Positions 49,101-61,100 of a DNA stretch of 64,000 bases are shown here, one piece after another. This DNA is from Lepus europaeus (taxonomy: Eukaryota; Chordata; Mammalia; Lagomorpha; Leporidae): assembly GCF_033115175.1 (NCBI RefSeq), contig NC_084837.1:63883266-63947265 (forward strand), read 5' to 3'. Position 1 is the first letter of the stretch. Each line of letters begins with the position of its first letter. Both the position numbers and the translations under genes were made by a program. The notes beneath the pieces were generated by a model, which was given only the letters and a program-made list of their open reading frames with translations, did no database searches and had not been told where the DNA came from.

Positions 49101-52100
49101 AAGCCAGGAGCTTCTTCCAAGTCTCCCATGCAGGTGCAGGGGCCCAAGGACTTTGGCCATCTTATACTGCTTTCCCAGGCCATAGCAGGCAGCTGGATCA
49201 GAAGTGGAGCAGCCAGGACTAGGACCGGCACCCATATGGGATGCCAGCACTGCAGGCAGTGGCTTTACCACTATGCCACAACGCCAGCTCCATATTTTTT
49301 TTTAATTTTTTTTTATTTTTGACAGGCAGAGTGGACAGTGAGAGAGAGAGACAGAGAGAAAGGTCTTCCTTTTGCCGTTGGTTCACCCTCCAATGGCCGC
49401 CGCGGTAGCGCGCTGCGGCCGGCGCACCGTGCTGATCCGATGACAGGAGCCAGGTGCTTCTCCTGGTCTCCCATGGGGTGCAGGGCCCAAGCACTTGAGC
49501 CATCCTCCACTGCACTCCCTGGCCACAGCAGAGAGCTGGCCTGGAAGAGGGGCAACCGGGACAGGATCGGTGCCCCGACCGGGACTAGAACCCGGTGTGC
49601 CGGCGCCGCAAGGCGGAGGATTAGCCTAGTGAGCCGCGGCGCCGGCATATCATATTTTTTAAGACCCTCTGGATTGTGGCATTCTAGAAGAGGAAGCAAG
49701 AGAGTGGAAATTGGCATAAAAAAGAAAGGAGAAAGGGATAAGGAAAAGGGAATGAGGAAAGTGTAGGAGCTGGGGAGAGAAGAAAGAGAATAGGGAGGAA
49801 GGGATTGTGGGCCTCAAGCATGCCAAGTCTGTTGGGCAGTATGGCAGTTCTGGGCTGTCGGGTCACAGCCGAGGTCCCAGTGTCCCCGGGCAAGATTACC
49901 TGGGGAATTTACATTTTGAAGTGATTGCCTGAGCCTCAGATGCCAAACACTCACTAGTGGCTTGTTATGCTTGCCCTCCTTCAAGTTTCCAGCCAGCGGT
50001 GGGGTTCAGATGGAGGTCTGAGGCAAGTGCCTACTACAGAAGGTTAGGATGGGGTGGGGTCCTGTCTGTTCCCACTCCTCTCCTCCCCTTTCCTGGTTCA
50101 TTCCGGTCAGCCAGTTCCGGTGCTAATGAAGACGTGAGGCTGAGGGGCAGTAGGCCAGGGCCTGCTGACAGCCAGGGAGCCTACTGAGAACGCTGCCTGG
50201 CTCTTGGCCTCCGGCGTCTTGCCTCTGACTCTTTCCACCCAGCCTTCCTCTCTGGAGCTACGTGTAGAAAGTCAGTCTGGGCCCGATTCCATCCAGCACC
50301 CTGGCTGGAGGACTCACCCACAGCCTTCTTTGCCAGGCAAGTGGGACCTCTGATAGTCTCCTTCTGTGCTAGGAGAGCTCCTCTCAGGCTCACTGGGGCT
50401 AGGGTTTCTCAGGGCTGAGACCGGCAGCTGCATGACCCTCCCAGCTCCCAGGCCTGCTCCCCTAACCCTGTGTCTCACTGAGCCTCCTTGCAGTTCTGGA
50501 CTCTTCCTGGTCTCCCACTGCCTTCCTCAGCCAACAGGTAGAGGGTATGAGTGCTGGCCCTGCCACGTACACACATGGGTGCACACATGAGCAGTCACCC
50601 CTCCTTGGAGCACAAATGCTTGACACACATGTGGCCCCAAGCCTGCTGCTTGAGGTATCCTTGAGGTCTACTTTACCTGAATCACGATTATTCTCCTCTC
50701 CTGTACCCTCCTCGGGTATGTGCAAGAGTTGTGGGAAGGCCTGTGTCCCCATGCCCTTTGTGGGTATGACTAGAGATGGGGCTGGTACTGAGGGACCTGG
50801 TGGGATAGGCTTCCAAGGACCCCTTTTGCCCTTCTGGGTCTGCAGAGAGATGGGGGTGGGGGTGCCAGGAGAAAGCAGTGGAATCCCTCTGACCTTAATT
50901 GACCTTCCTGTCTGCTGGGTGACTGGAAGTCCCAGGTGACCAAGGGATCCTAAGGGAGCCATGGTGTGCTGCTAAGCCTGTTGTCTGACTTCCTTCCCAA
51001 GGTGTGTGGTCGTGTTGTTCAATCCCCGCAAACACAAGCAGCACCACATCCTCAACAGTTCCAGGTAAGTAGGCTTGGCCCTCAGAGAGCACCTGTTCCT
51101 CCTGGGGTGTGAGCAGGGCACAGTTTGGGCAGCAGTGCGGAATGTCTGGCCCATGTGCTATAGAGAGGCTGCAGAATCATGTGGTCCGGCCCTCCTGAGG
51201 CAACCACAGGTGGGACTGGAAACTCAATCAACCTGTAGCAGGCCGTTTTTTTTTTTTTTTTTTTTTTTTGACAGGCAGAGTGGACAGTGAGAGAGAGACA
51301 GAGAGAAAGGTCTTCCTTTTGCCGTTGGTTCACCCTCCAATGGCCGCCGCGGTAGCGCGCTGCGGCCGGCGCACCGCGCTGTTCCGATGGCAGGAGCCAG
51401 GTGCTTATCCTGGTCTCCCATGGGGTGCAGGGCCCAAGCACTTGGGCCATCCTCCACTGCACTCCCTGGCCACAGCAGAGAGCTGGCCTGGAAGAGGGGC
51501 AACCGGGACAGGATCGGTGCCCCGACCGGGACTAGAACCCGGTTTGCCGGCGCCGCAAGGCGGAGGATTAGCCTGTTGAGCCACGGCGCCGGCCAGCAGG
51601 CCGGTTTTTAAGTTGATAATTTTGTATGGCCTCTGAATGATGTTATAAATATGTCCCATGGCAGAAAAAGGCTCACCACTCCCTTGATGAGGCCTCAGGG
51701 CCAGATCAGGAAATGCCACATGTGCCATTGGTGTTGGCTGGTCTTGCCTTTGGAAAGGCAGTGAGGGGCCAGTACCCCTCTGAGCCTGCCCCATCTCTTG
51801 CAGGAAAACCATCACTGCTCTTGCCTTCTCCCCTGATGGCAAGTACCTGGTCACTGGAGAGGTGAGTAGGGAAGGGGAGCAGCAGTGCTGTGCGGAACAG
51901 TGGCAGCCTGGCCTTGGCATGGGCTGCAGTCCAGGCCTGATCAGGGCCACTGTCACTCTCCCTTCCTGAGCAGATGCCAAATCCTGGTTTTTGCTGTGCC
52001 TTAAAACACTTCTTTTTCTTTTCTCCCCCCCCCCTTTTTTTTTTTTTTTGTTTGTTTTTGACAGGCAGAGTGGATAGTGAGAGAGAGAGACAGAGAGAAA

Positions 52101-55100
52101 GGTCTTCCTTTTTGCCGTTGGTTCACCCTCCAATGGCCGCCGCGGCCGGCGCATCGTGCTGATCCGAAGCCAGGAGCCAGGTGCTTCTCCTGGTCTCCCA
52201 TGCGGGTGCAGGGCCCAAGCACTTGGGCCATCCTCCACTGCCTTCCCGGGCCATAGCAGAGAGCTGGCCTGGAAGAGGGGCAACCGGGATAGAATCCAGC
52301 GCCCCAACCGGGAATAGAACCCGGGGTGCCAGTGCCGCAAGGCGGAGGATTAGCCTGTTAAGCCACAGCGCCAGCCTCTTTCCCCCTTTTTAAGAAGATT
52401 TATTTTATTTATTAGAAAGAGTTACAGAGCAAGGTAGGGACAGGGAAAAGGGGGGTCCTCCATCCACTGGTTCATTCCACAAATGCTGCAACGGCCAGAG
52501 CTGAGCCGATCCGAAGCCAGGAGCCAGGAGCTTCTTCCGGGTCTCCCACGTGGGTGCCGGGGCCCAAGTGCTTAGGCCATCCTCCGCTGCTTTCCCAAGC
52601 ACATTAGCAGGGAGTTGGATTGGAAATGGAGCATCTGGGCCTTGAACCAGCGCCTATACAGGATGCCAGTGCTTCAAGCTGGGGCTTTAACCTGCTGCTC
52701 TACAGTGCTGGCTCCATCTTAAAACGTTTTTTTTTTTTTTCCCCAAGATTTATTTATTTATTTGAAAGAGTTACACAGATAGAGACGGAGAGGCAGAGAG
52801 AGAGAGGTCTTCCATCTAATGGTTCGCTCCCCAATTGGCCACAACGGCTAGAGCTGAGCTAATCTGAAGCTGGGAACCAAGAACTTCTTCTGAGTCTCCC
52901 AGGCAGGTGCAGGAACCCAAGGACTTGGGCTATTTTCTACTGCTTTCCCAGGCCATAACAGAGAGCTGGATTAGAAATGGAGCAGCTGGGACTCGAACCA
53001 GTGCCCATATGGGATGCCGGCACTGCAGGCAGTGACTTTACCCGCTAGGCCAAACCGTAGGGCCCTAAAACAGTTCTTAAGCTCAGGGTGCATCCGAGTC
53101 ACTTGGAAGGCTTGTTAAACTGCCTCCCCCAACCCTGAGTTCTTGTAAGTCTCCGACGGGCCCCAGATTTGCATTTCTGTCAAGTTCCCTGGTAATGCTG
53201 ATGGTTAGGGTAGCAATTGAAAAACCACTGCCTTACAATATTCCTTGTCCCTGGAGGCCACCTGCTGGGCACATGAGGAACACCTCTGCCCTCAGTCTCT
53301 TCCAGGGAGACAGTAGGGGGAGAAAGAACGGTAGGGATTCTCAACCCTGGCTGCCCATCAGAATCATCTCAGAAGCTTTGAACGTATCCTGAGGTGAAGA
53401 GCCTCACCCCAGGATTCTGACTGTAACCTGGGGCTGCTTTCTACCTAGTGGTGATTGCTGTCCTCAGCTGCTTGTTCTGTTCTCTGCATACCTTTGCCTG
53501 TGCAGCACCCTACTCCTTACTTCTCACAGGGCTCAGTAGAGAGCCGGTGCCCAGCAGCTGAGGAGGTGGGGCCCCCTCCCCTCACCCCGGAAGGGTAAGG
53601 CAGGCTGCATTTGCCTGGTCCTCACGTCTAGTTCTTGCTTTCCTTCAGAGTGGGCACATGCCCGCTGTGCGTGTTTGGGACGTGGCTGAGCACAGCCAGG
53701 TGGCAGAGCTGCAGGAGCATAAGTATGGGGTGGCTTGTGTGGCCTTCTCCCCTAGCGCCAAGTACATTGTCTCCGTGGGCTACCAGCACGACATGATCGT
53801 CAATGTTTGGGCCTGGAAGGTGAGTGGGCTGGGTGGGAAGGCCTGGGGCCTCACGGGCGTCCTGTTGTCAGCTGGGGACTCGGGAGGCTGCCAGGCTGAG
53901 CTGCTTCCCTCTACCCTGCTGCCCTCAGTCTCATTCTATAAAACCACTTGAAGCAGAAAAGAGCAGCTGCCTAGCCAAGCCTGTTGCTGGCAAGGGCTAG
54001 CTCTATGCCTTCACCTGCCGCCAGAGGAAATGAATCTTTCTCAACTTCTCTCAAAGAAGTCTCCCCCAGCTCTCTCTCTGACCAGTAAATCCTGGAAAGA
54101 AACCGATTCTCAAGCACAGGTTCTTCCTAACCCTCCTCCATTCTCTGAGCCTCTTTCATCTTAGCCCCAGAGCCTTGATTGTTTCTTTGCCATTCTCTCC
54201 AGAAAAACATTGTGGTGGCTTCTAACAAGGTGTCCAGTCGGGTGACAGCAGTGTCCTTCTCTGAAGATTGCAGCTACTTTGTCACTGCAGGCAACCGGCA
54301 CATCAAATTCTGGTACCTTGATGACAGCAAGACCTCAAAGGTGAGGTGCTGAGGCTCAGAGCAGCCACCAGAGCCAGGTCCCCGGAGCCTGCTCCTCTTG
54401 GGCCTCTTCTTGCGTAGCAGGCATGCAGGAATTTCAGATGAGCCCGATTTTTTCGAGGCTGCAGAGTGTTCTCGGGAGCAGGGCGGGGGGCCAGGGAGGC
54501 TTACTGCCCCTCCCCCCCTCTCTTAGGCCTTGTTCTGTGGAAAACAGTGGTTTGTCTCCACAGGTGAATGCCACTGTGCCCCTGCTGGGCCGCTCAGGGC
54601 TGCTGGGGGAGCTCCGGAACAACCTGTTCACCGACGTGGCCTGTGGCCGAGGGAAGAAGGCGGACAGCACCTTCTGCATCACTTCCTCGGGGCTGCTGTG
54701 CGAGTTCAGTGACCGGAGGCTTTTGGACAAGTGGGTGGAGCTGAGAGTAAGTACCTCTCTCTCAGCAGGTAGGGATTTCCCAGTCTCAGCTCAGGGGAGA
54801 GCTGGGGCTGGGGTCTCCAGGCCATGCGTGCAGGAGGGGGCTCTAGGAGAAAGAAGCTTGGGGGGAGCTCGAGCTTAGCCCAGCTGCCACCCCTGGTGAT
54901 TGGTGTAACTGCCTCCTCTCTGCTCTCTCCCTGTCTCTTCTCCCTGCTTTCCTCTTCTGCTCAGAACACAGACAGCTTCACAGTAAGTGCTGCCTGCATC
55001 TTCCTCTCTTTCTCATGCTCCTGCTTTCTCTTTGCTGGGCTTTTCCTCCTCCATCCTTTTTGCTGGTGCCTGAGAAGGGCCCCTGATTCCCATCCCCCAA

Positions 55101-58100
55101 CTGCACAGGAGGGAGGGCATCTCTAGATGAGAACGCAGGGCTCAGAGCAGAGCAGCTGGGCTGCTTTCCCCTCAGCCCTGCCTTGGCTGCTCTTTCCTCT
55201 TGGTCGCCGACTGTTGGTGGGGGGCTGGGGAGGAAAGAGAAGCCTGAGTGGGCCGGTGGCCCCTGCTGAGCTCAGCTGCTCTGCCCACAGACCACAGTGG
55301 CCCACTGTATCTCCGTGAGCCAAGACTACATCTTCTGTGGCTGTGCTGATGGCACCGTGCGCCTATTCAACCCCTCAAACCTGCACTTCCTCAGCACCCT
55401 ACCCCGGCCACATGCCCTGGGGACAGACATTGCCAGCGTCACTGAGGCCAGGTGAGCTATGGGGGCCCCTGTCTCCATTCACAGCCTTGCCCAGTGCCCA
55501 GCCTCCTTGGCAGCGCTTCACCAGGAACACCTCTGTAGGCAAACACGTATACTTAGTGCAACCAAGGAGACTGCCTATGGCGGAGGACCGGGAGTGTCAG
55601 GAAGTGGGTCCAGAGGGATTTAGTGGGTTTGGGGTTTGCAGGAGATGATGTTAGGAGTGCTTCAAAGGACTGAAATTGTGTTCTGGTTGGCTGCTGTCAG
55701 GAAGGAGACACACTTCCCCAGCTGGGTGTCTTGATAGAGCTTGCCTAAGAAGTGGAAGGAAGGCTGTCATGCTGTCAAGAAACAGCCATCAGTCATGTTA
55801 GATGAGGAAGGGCGCTGTTCGGTCATTTTTGTGGTTTGTGTGGGGATCTGGCTTTCATCTGTGTGCAGACATGCTTGCAGAACAGTCTAGTTTTTGTTTT
55901 GCCCCATGCTGACTGCAGAATTACCTTGTCTGCTGCTGATGTTCTGTGGGTGTTTGCATTCATCACAAGAACACTTGGCCCCCATGGCCAGTGTTCGGCC
56001 AGCTCCCTGCTCCTGGAAGTTGAAATCCTTTTTTCAGGCGTCTGCTTCCAAAGCTACAGCTCTAGTCAGGGCTCCCCACACCCTGCTCATCGCTTTGTGG
56101 GTTGGTTTCTCTTTTCATTCCCTTGAGTCTCACCAGTTTGCCCTGTCCTTTCTCCCACAGTCGCCTCTTCTCTGGAGTGGCCAATGCCAGGTATCCAGAC
56201 ACCATTGCCTTGACCTTTGATCCTACAAATCAGTGGCTGTCTTGTGTGTACAACGACCACAGCATTTATGTTTGGGATGTGAGGGACCCCAAGAAAGTGG
56301 GCAAGGTGTACTCAGCCCTGTATCACTCCTCCTGCGTGTGGAGTGTGGAGGTATGTGGGCTGGGCTGGCGGGCCAGGTGGAGATTGATCAGTTCTGCTGG
56401 GATAACTGTTATGATGACAGGAAGTGGGGATCCCAGGCGTCACTATGTTCCTGCTGCCTCTCACTTTGACTGGCAACATCTCTGTGATGGGCCCTGGGGA
56501 TTGAGCATGAATTGTAGTGCTGCTGCATCTCAGGCATTTTCCAGTGTGCCCTGTCTTTAGTTTTGCCTTCTCTGGGCTTGGTGATCTTGCACAAGTCATT
56601 GAACTTGACTGAGCCTCAGTTCCTTCAGCTGTAAAATGATGATCTGATTCACCTAACTGTTCTAAGAATAAAGTAAAATAAAGTGGGAGACATAGAAGAG
56701 TGCCTGGGGCACAGTGGATGCCTGGTTAGCATGCTTTCCCTTAGCACTTATGATGAGTGTGTAGCAGTTATGGCTCCAGTCTCTCTTTTCTTGAATTCCC
56801 TTCCTCCTCCTTACATGTATACCTGTGCCCCTGCAGGTCTACCCTGAGGTGAAGGACAGTAACCAGGCCTGCCTGCCTCCCAGTTCCTTTATTACCTGTT
56901 CCTCAGACAACACCATCCGCTTGTGGAACACAGAGAGCTCCGGGGTGCATGGCTCCACGCTGCACCGAAACATCCTCAGCAATGTGAGCGTGCAGGCCCT
57001 GGATCCCTACTCCATACTTAGTACCTCCAGCCCCCATAGCTTTTGTACCTCGATTCCAGGCCCTGGCTCCCCAGACCTGATCTCCCAGCCCTTACTCTGC
57101 TGGGCTCTGTGAGCCAAGGATTTGTCTTGCCCAGCATTCGCTTCCCCCTTGCAGCTGTACCATGTGGAGTATGCCTTATCCACCTCTTCTGACCTGTTCC
57201 ACTAGGACCTCATTAAGATCATCTATGTGGACGGGAACACGCAGGCCCTGCTGGACACTGAGCTGCCTGGAGGAGACAAAGCTGATGGCTCCCTCATGGA
57301 TCCCCGTGTGGGCATCCGCTCTGTGTGCATCAGCCCCAATGGACAGCATCTGGCTTCAGGGGATCGAATGGGCACACTCAGGTAATGCCAGGCCCGAAGT
57401 GGGTGCTGCCTGCCTCCCGGGTGCAGGCTGGGCTAGTCAGGTCCTCGAGAGCAAAGCTTTATGGAAGCTTGTCTCAAAAAGGCTGGGGAACAATATGTTT
57501 GTAATCTACAAGGGAAAGGTAGTCATTTTGCTGTGAAGAACCTTGACAGAAAGCATCCTGACCAAGTAAGTGAGCAAAGTTAACATCCTCATATCAACAA
57601 CGTGAAGCCCGTAACACAGTGTCCTAAGAAGTTTAGAACATGGTTTCTGTGGTAAACTTGCCAAAAATATATAAACCCAATCCAAACCGAGAAAGCATTG
57701 GACAAACCCAAATTGAGGTGTGTACAACAGAGTAACTGGCCAATATTCTTCAAAACTGTTAAGGTTGTAAGAGGTAAGGAAAGGCTGAGGAACTGTTATA
57801 GATTATAGGAGATTAAGAAGAAGTAGTAGCTAAACGTAGTGTGGACTCTGAATAGGATCCTGAATCAAGAAAGAAGACATAGTCAAAACAAAACAAAACA
57901 AAAACTGGTGACATTTGAATCATCAGGTCTTTAATTAATAATCTTGTGCTAACATAGATTTTCTGATTTGGATATGAAGTTATGAAAGATGTTAACATTA
58001 TGGGAAGCTGGGTAATGGGAGTATAGAAATTATACCCATTTTGCAACTTTTCTCTGGGCTGTGAAGTTCAAACACAGTTTAGAAAAAAAAAGGTGGGGGG

Positions 58101-61100
58101 AGAGGAAGGCTGTGAGCCCCTCCTCCTGTGGGGTAATGGTGATCTCCCCTCATCGTCTCCTCTTTGCAGGGTGCATGAGCTTCAGTCGCTGAGTGAGATG
58201 CTGAAGGTGGAAGCCCATGACTCAGAGATTCTGTGCCTGGAGTACTCTAAGCCAGACACAGGTGAGGGTGCCCAGAGCTCCTCCAGTCCTGCCAGGGCCA
58301 CTTACTTCCATCTTGGCACTTGGGTGTCTTTGCACCCCTGCTCTGTGGTTCATGTGGCTTAGGGACATGAGGCTCAGTTCCCTTGGTGCTCTTTGTTGGC
58401 CTCAGCTATGGATCCACTCAGGGCATTTGTGGGCTGATGGAGTTCTTCCAACCCCAGGTCTGAAGCTGCTAGCGTCGGCGAGCCGGGACCGGCTGATCCA
58501 CGTGCTGGACGCTGGGCGGGAGTATAGCCTACAGCAGACGCTGGATGAGCACTCTTCCTCCATCACTGCTGTCAAGTTTGCAGGTGGGGTGGGGAGATTG
58601 AGACACATCCTGCCACCCCACCCACGCTACCTCCTGTCTCCTTCCATGAGAAGGCTCTGTCATCTGCGGGGGAGTGTTGAACAGCAGCTGGGAGCCTGGG
58701 CTTGGGTGGGAAGACCGGTGTAGACTCAGTCTAGGGGGCCCTGAACCAATCAGTCAGGTAAACCTGGGGTTAGAGGGAAGCATTCCAATTTGATTGGTTA
58801 TCCCAGCTACACCGAGGAGCACAATGAGAGGTATAGGGAGGGGAGGCAGAGGCAAGGCTATTGCCCCTGTGTGGTGACAGTGTGGCTACCTCCTCAGCCA
58901 GCGATGGGCAAGTCCGCATGATCAGCTGTGGAGCAGACAAGAGCATCTACTTCCGCACCGCACAGAAGGTAAGGGGCCCGGGCTTCCCTGCAGGGGCCGG
59001 GGTGAGGCTGGAGTCTCTGCCATTCCTCTGCCTGGGATTGCAAGCAGTGAAGGGAAGTGAAAGCAGAGCTCTCTGGGCCTGCTGAGGTGTATGGCATGAG
59101 TCTACCCATGTGCTCCTCCCTGCAGTCTGGAGACGGTGTGCAGTTTACACGGACACACCATGTGGTACGGAAGACCACCCTGTATGACATGGACGTGGAG
59201 CCCAGCTGGAAGTACACGGCCATTGGCTGCCAGGACCGAAATATTCGGTGGATATCTGCTTCCTGACCCTCATGCCCAAGGGTCTTTTTGCCCAGGACTT
59301 TGTATTCCCTTGAGTCTACAGAATGAGTCCTTTGCCTCCCCTAAGAGGTGGTAGCCCCTTTGGGGTTGGGGAGTAGATCTTAGAGAGGATGGGCTGGGAG
59401 TGGATGCTAGTGTCATGGAATCCTAGGTGAATGGGAGTGTGTTTCTTTACAGGATCTTTAACATCAGCAGTGGGAAGCAGAAGAAGCTGTTTAAAGGGTC
59501 CCAGGGTGAGGATGGCACTCTCATTAAGGTAAGGGCCTGGTAGGGGTAGGCACTGGACCCAGGGATTCAGGGATGGGGGCCCTGCCTGGGGAGGGGCTGG
59601 TGCTTCCTGTGTTCTTCAGCTGTGTGTCCCACCCCTCAGGTGCAGACGGACCCCTCGGGGATCTACATTGCCACTAGCTGTTCTGACAAGAACCTTTCCA
59701 TTTTTGACTTCTCCTCAGGCGAGTGTGTGGCCACCATGTTTGGCCACTCAGGTGAGTGTAGCCCCAGTACTGTGCCCCTGGAACTTTGTTCTTTCTTCCC
59801 TTAGCTTCTCAGGTCTCAGCAGAGCTACCTGTCTCAGCCCTCCAACCCTCATCTCCACTGCTGGGACAGATAGTTCACTGGGCATTCAGGGTGGCTCATG
59901 GGCCATGGCCTTTGTTCTTCACAGAGATTGTCACTGGCATGAAATTTAGCAATGACTGCAAACACCTCATCTCTGTGTCAGGGGACAGGTGAGCAGAAGC
60001 CAGCTTCTCCCTCTGTGCCACCAGCACACCTTGCCTCCTCCCCTCTCAGTCTCGGGGATGTCTCTGGGAAGTGGGCCTGAGCTGGGAGGAGGAGGGTGCC
60101 TGTGGCCCCCTTGCCAGCCCACAGAGAAGGGGAACTGAACTGCAGAGGCCCCGGCCCGCCCCTCCTCACCCAGCTCTGTGCTCCTGCAGCTGCATATTTG
60201 TTTGGCGCCTGAGCTCGGAGATGACCATCAGCATGAGGCAGCGTCTGGCTGAGCTGCGGCAGCGTCAGCGAGGGGGCAAGCAGCAGGGACCCTCTTCTCC
60301 CCAGAGGGATTCTGGATCCAAGCGGTGAGGACAGAGACTTGGGCAAGTGCTGGGGGCTGGTCTAGATGACTGGCTGGGACCCCACTGCCTTCTCCCACAC
60401 TCTGGACCTGCTGTTCAGTCACTCTGAACCTCCCAGGACCTTGCCTCTGTCACAGAGACCCAGGTGTTAGTCTCTTTCCCCCAAACTCCTCTCTCCCCAT
60501 GACCTGCCTTGTCTTGGCCTCAGGTGTCAGGCCCCATCGATGCTGTCTGCTGGGCCTGCTCTCTCATCAGACAGTGACAAGGATGGAGAAGATGATGGTA
60601 ATGAGGAAGAAGAACTCCCAGCTCTGCCCGTGCTTTCCAAGATTACCAAGAAGGAGCCAGGTCTGTGGTGGCTCCCATCAGACAGGCACCCACCAGTTGG
60701 CATAATGGCTAAATGTGTGCTCTCTGGGACTGTGGGGTGAGAGCAGTATGAGCTGAGGGAACTGGGGCCTCACTGTGGGGCCTGACTTTGGGGATGGGTG
60801 TGTAGGAGGCCCTCCCTCTGACTGCCTGTTTCTGTCTAGCTGCGGTCCCCAGTCCAGTGCTGCCCCGAAGCCTGTCCCACTGGGAGATGAGTCGGGTGAG
60901 TTACAGTAGACCCATGTCCTTTGAGGTTACAGGAGGTGAAGGGAGGTGAAAGCAGGGCTCTCTTGGGCTGCTGAGGCATTTGGGCATTGGGTCTGCCCAT
61001 GTGCTTCCTTCCGGGGTCTAAGGAAGGTCTTGATGAGCTCACTGGTCCTGGATTAGGGATGAGGGAAGCCCAGTATTTCTTCTGTGTGGCCAGCTGAGGT

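Noticed and set aside
51405-52340. 311-codon minus-strand ORF
   Set aside because: Built from two SINE copies and the intron plus coding exon 4 between them; the protein is a SINE translation.
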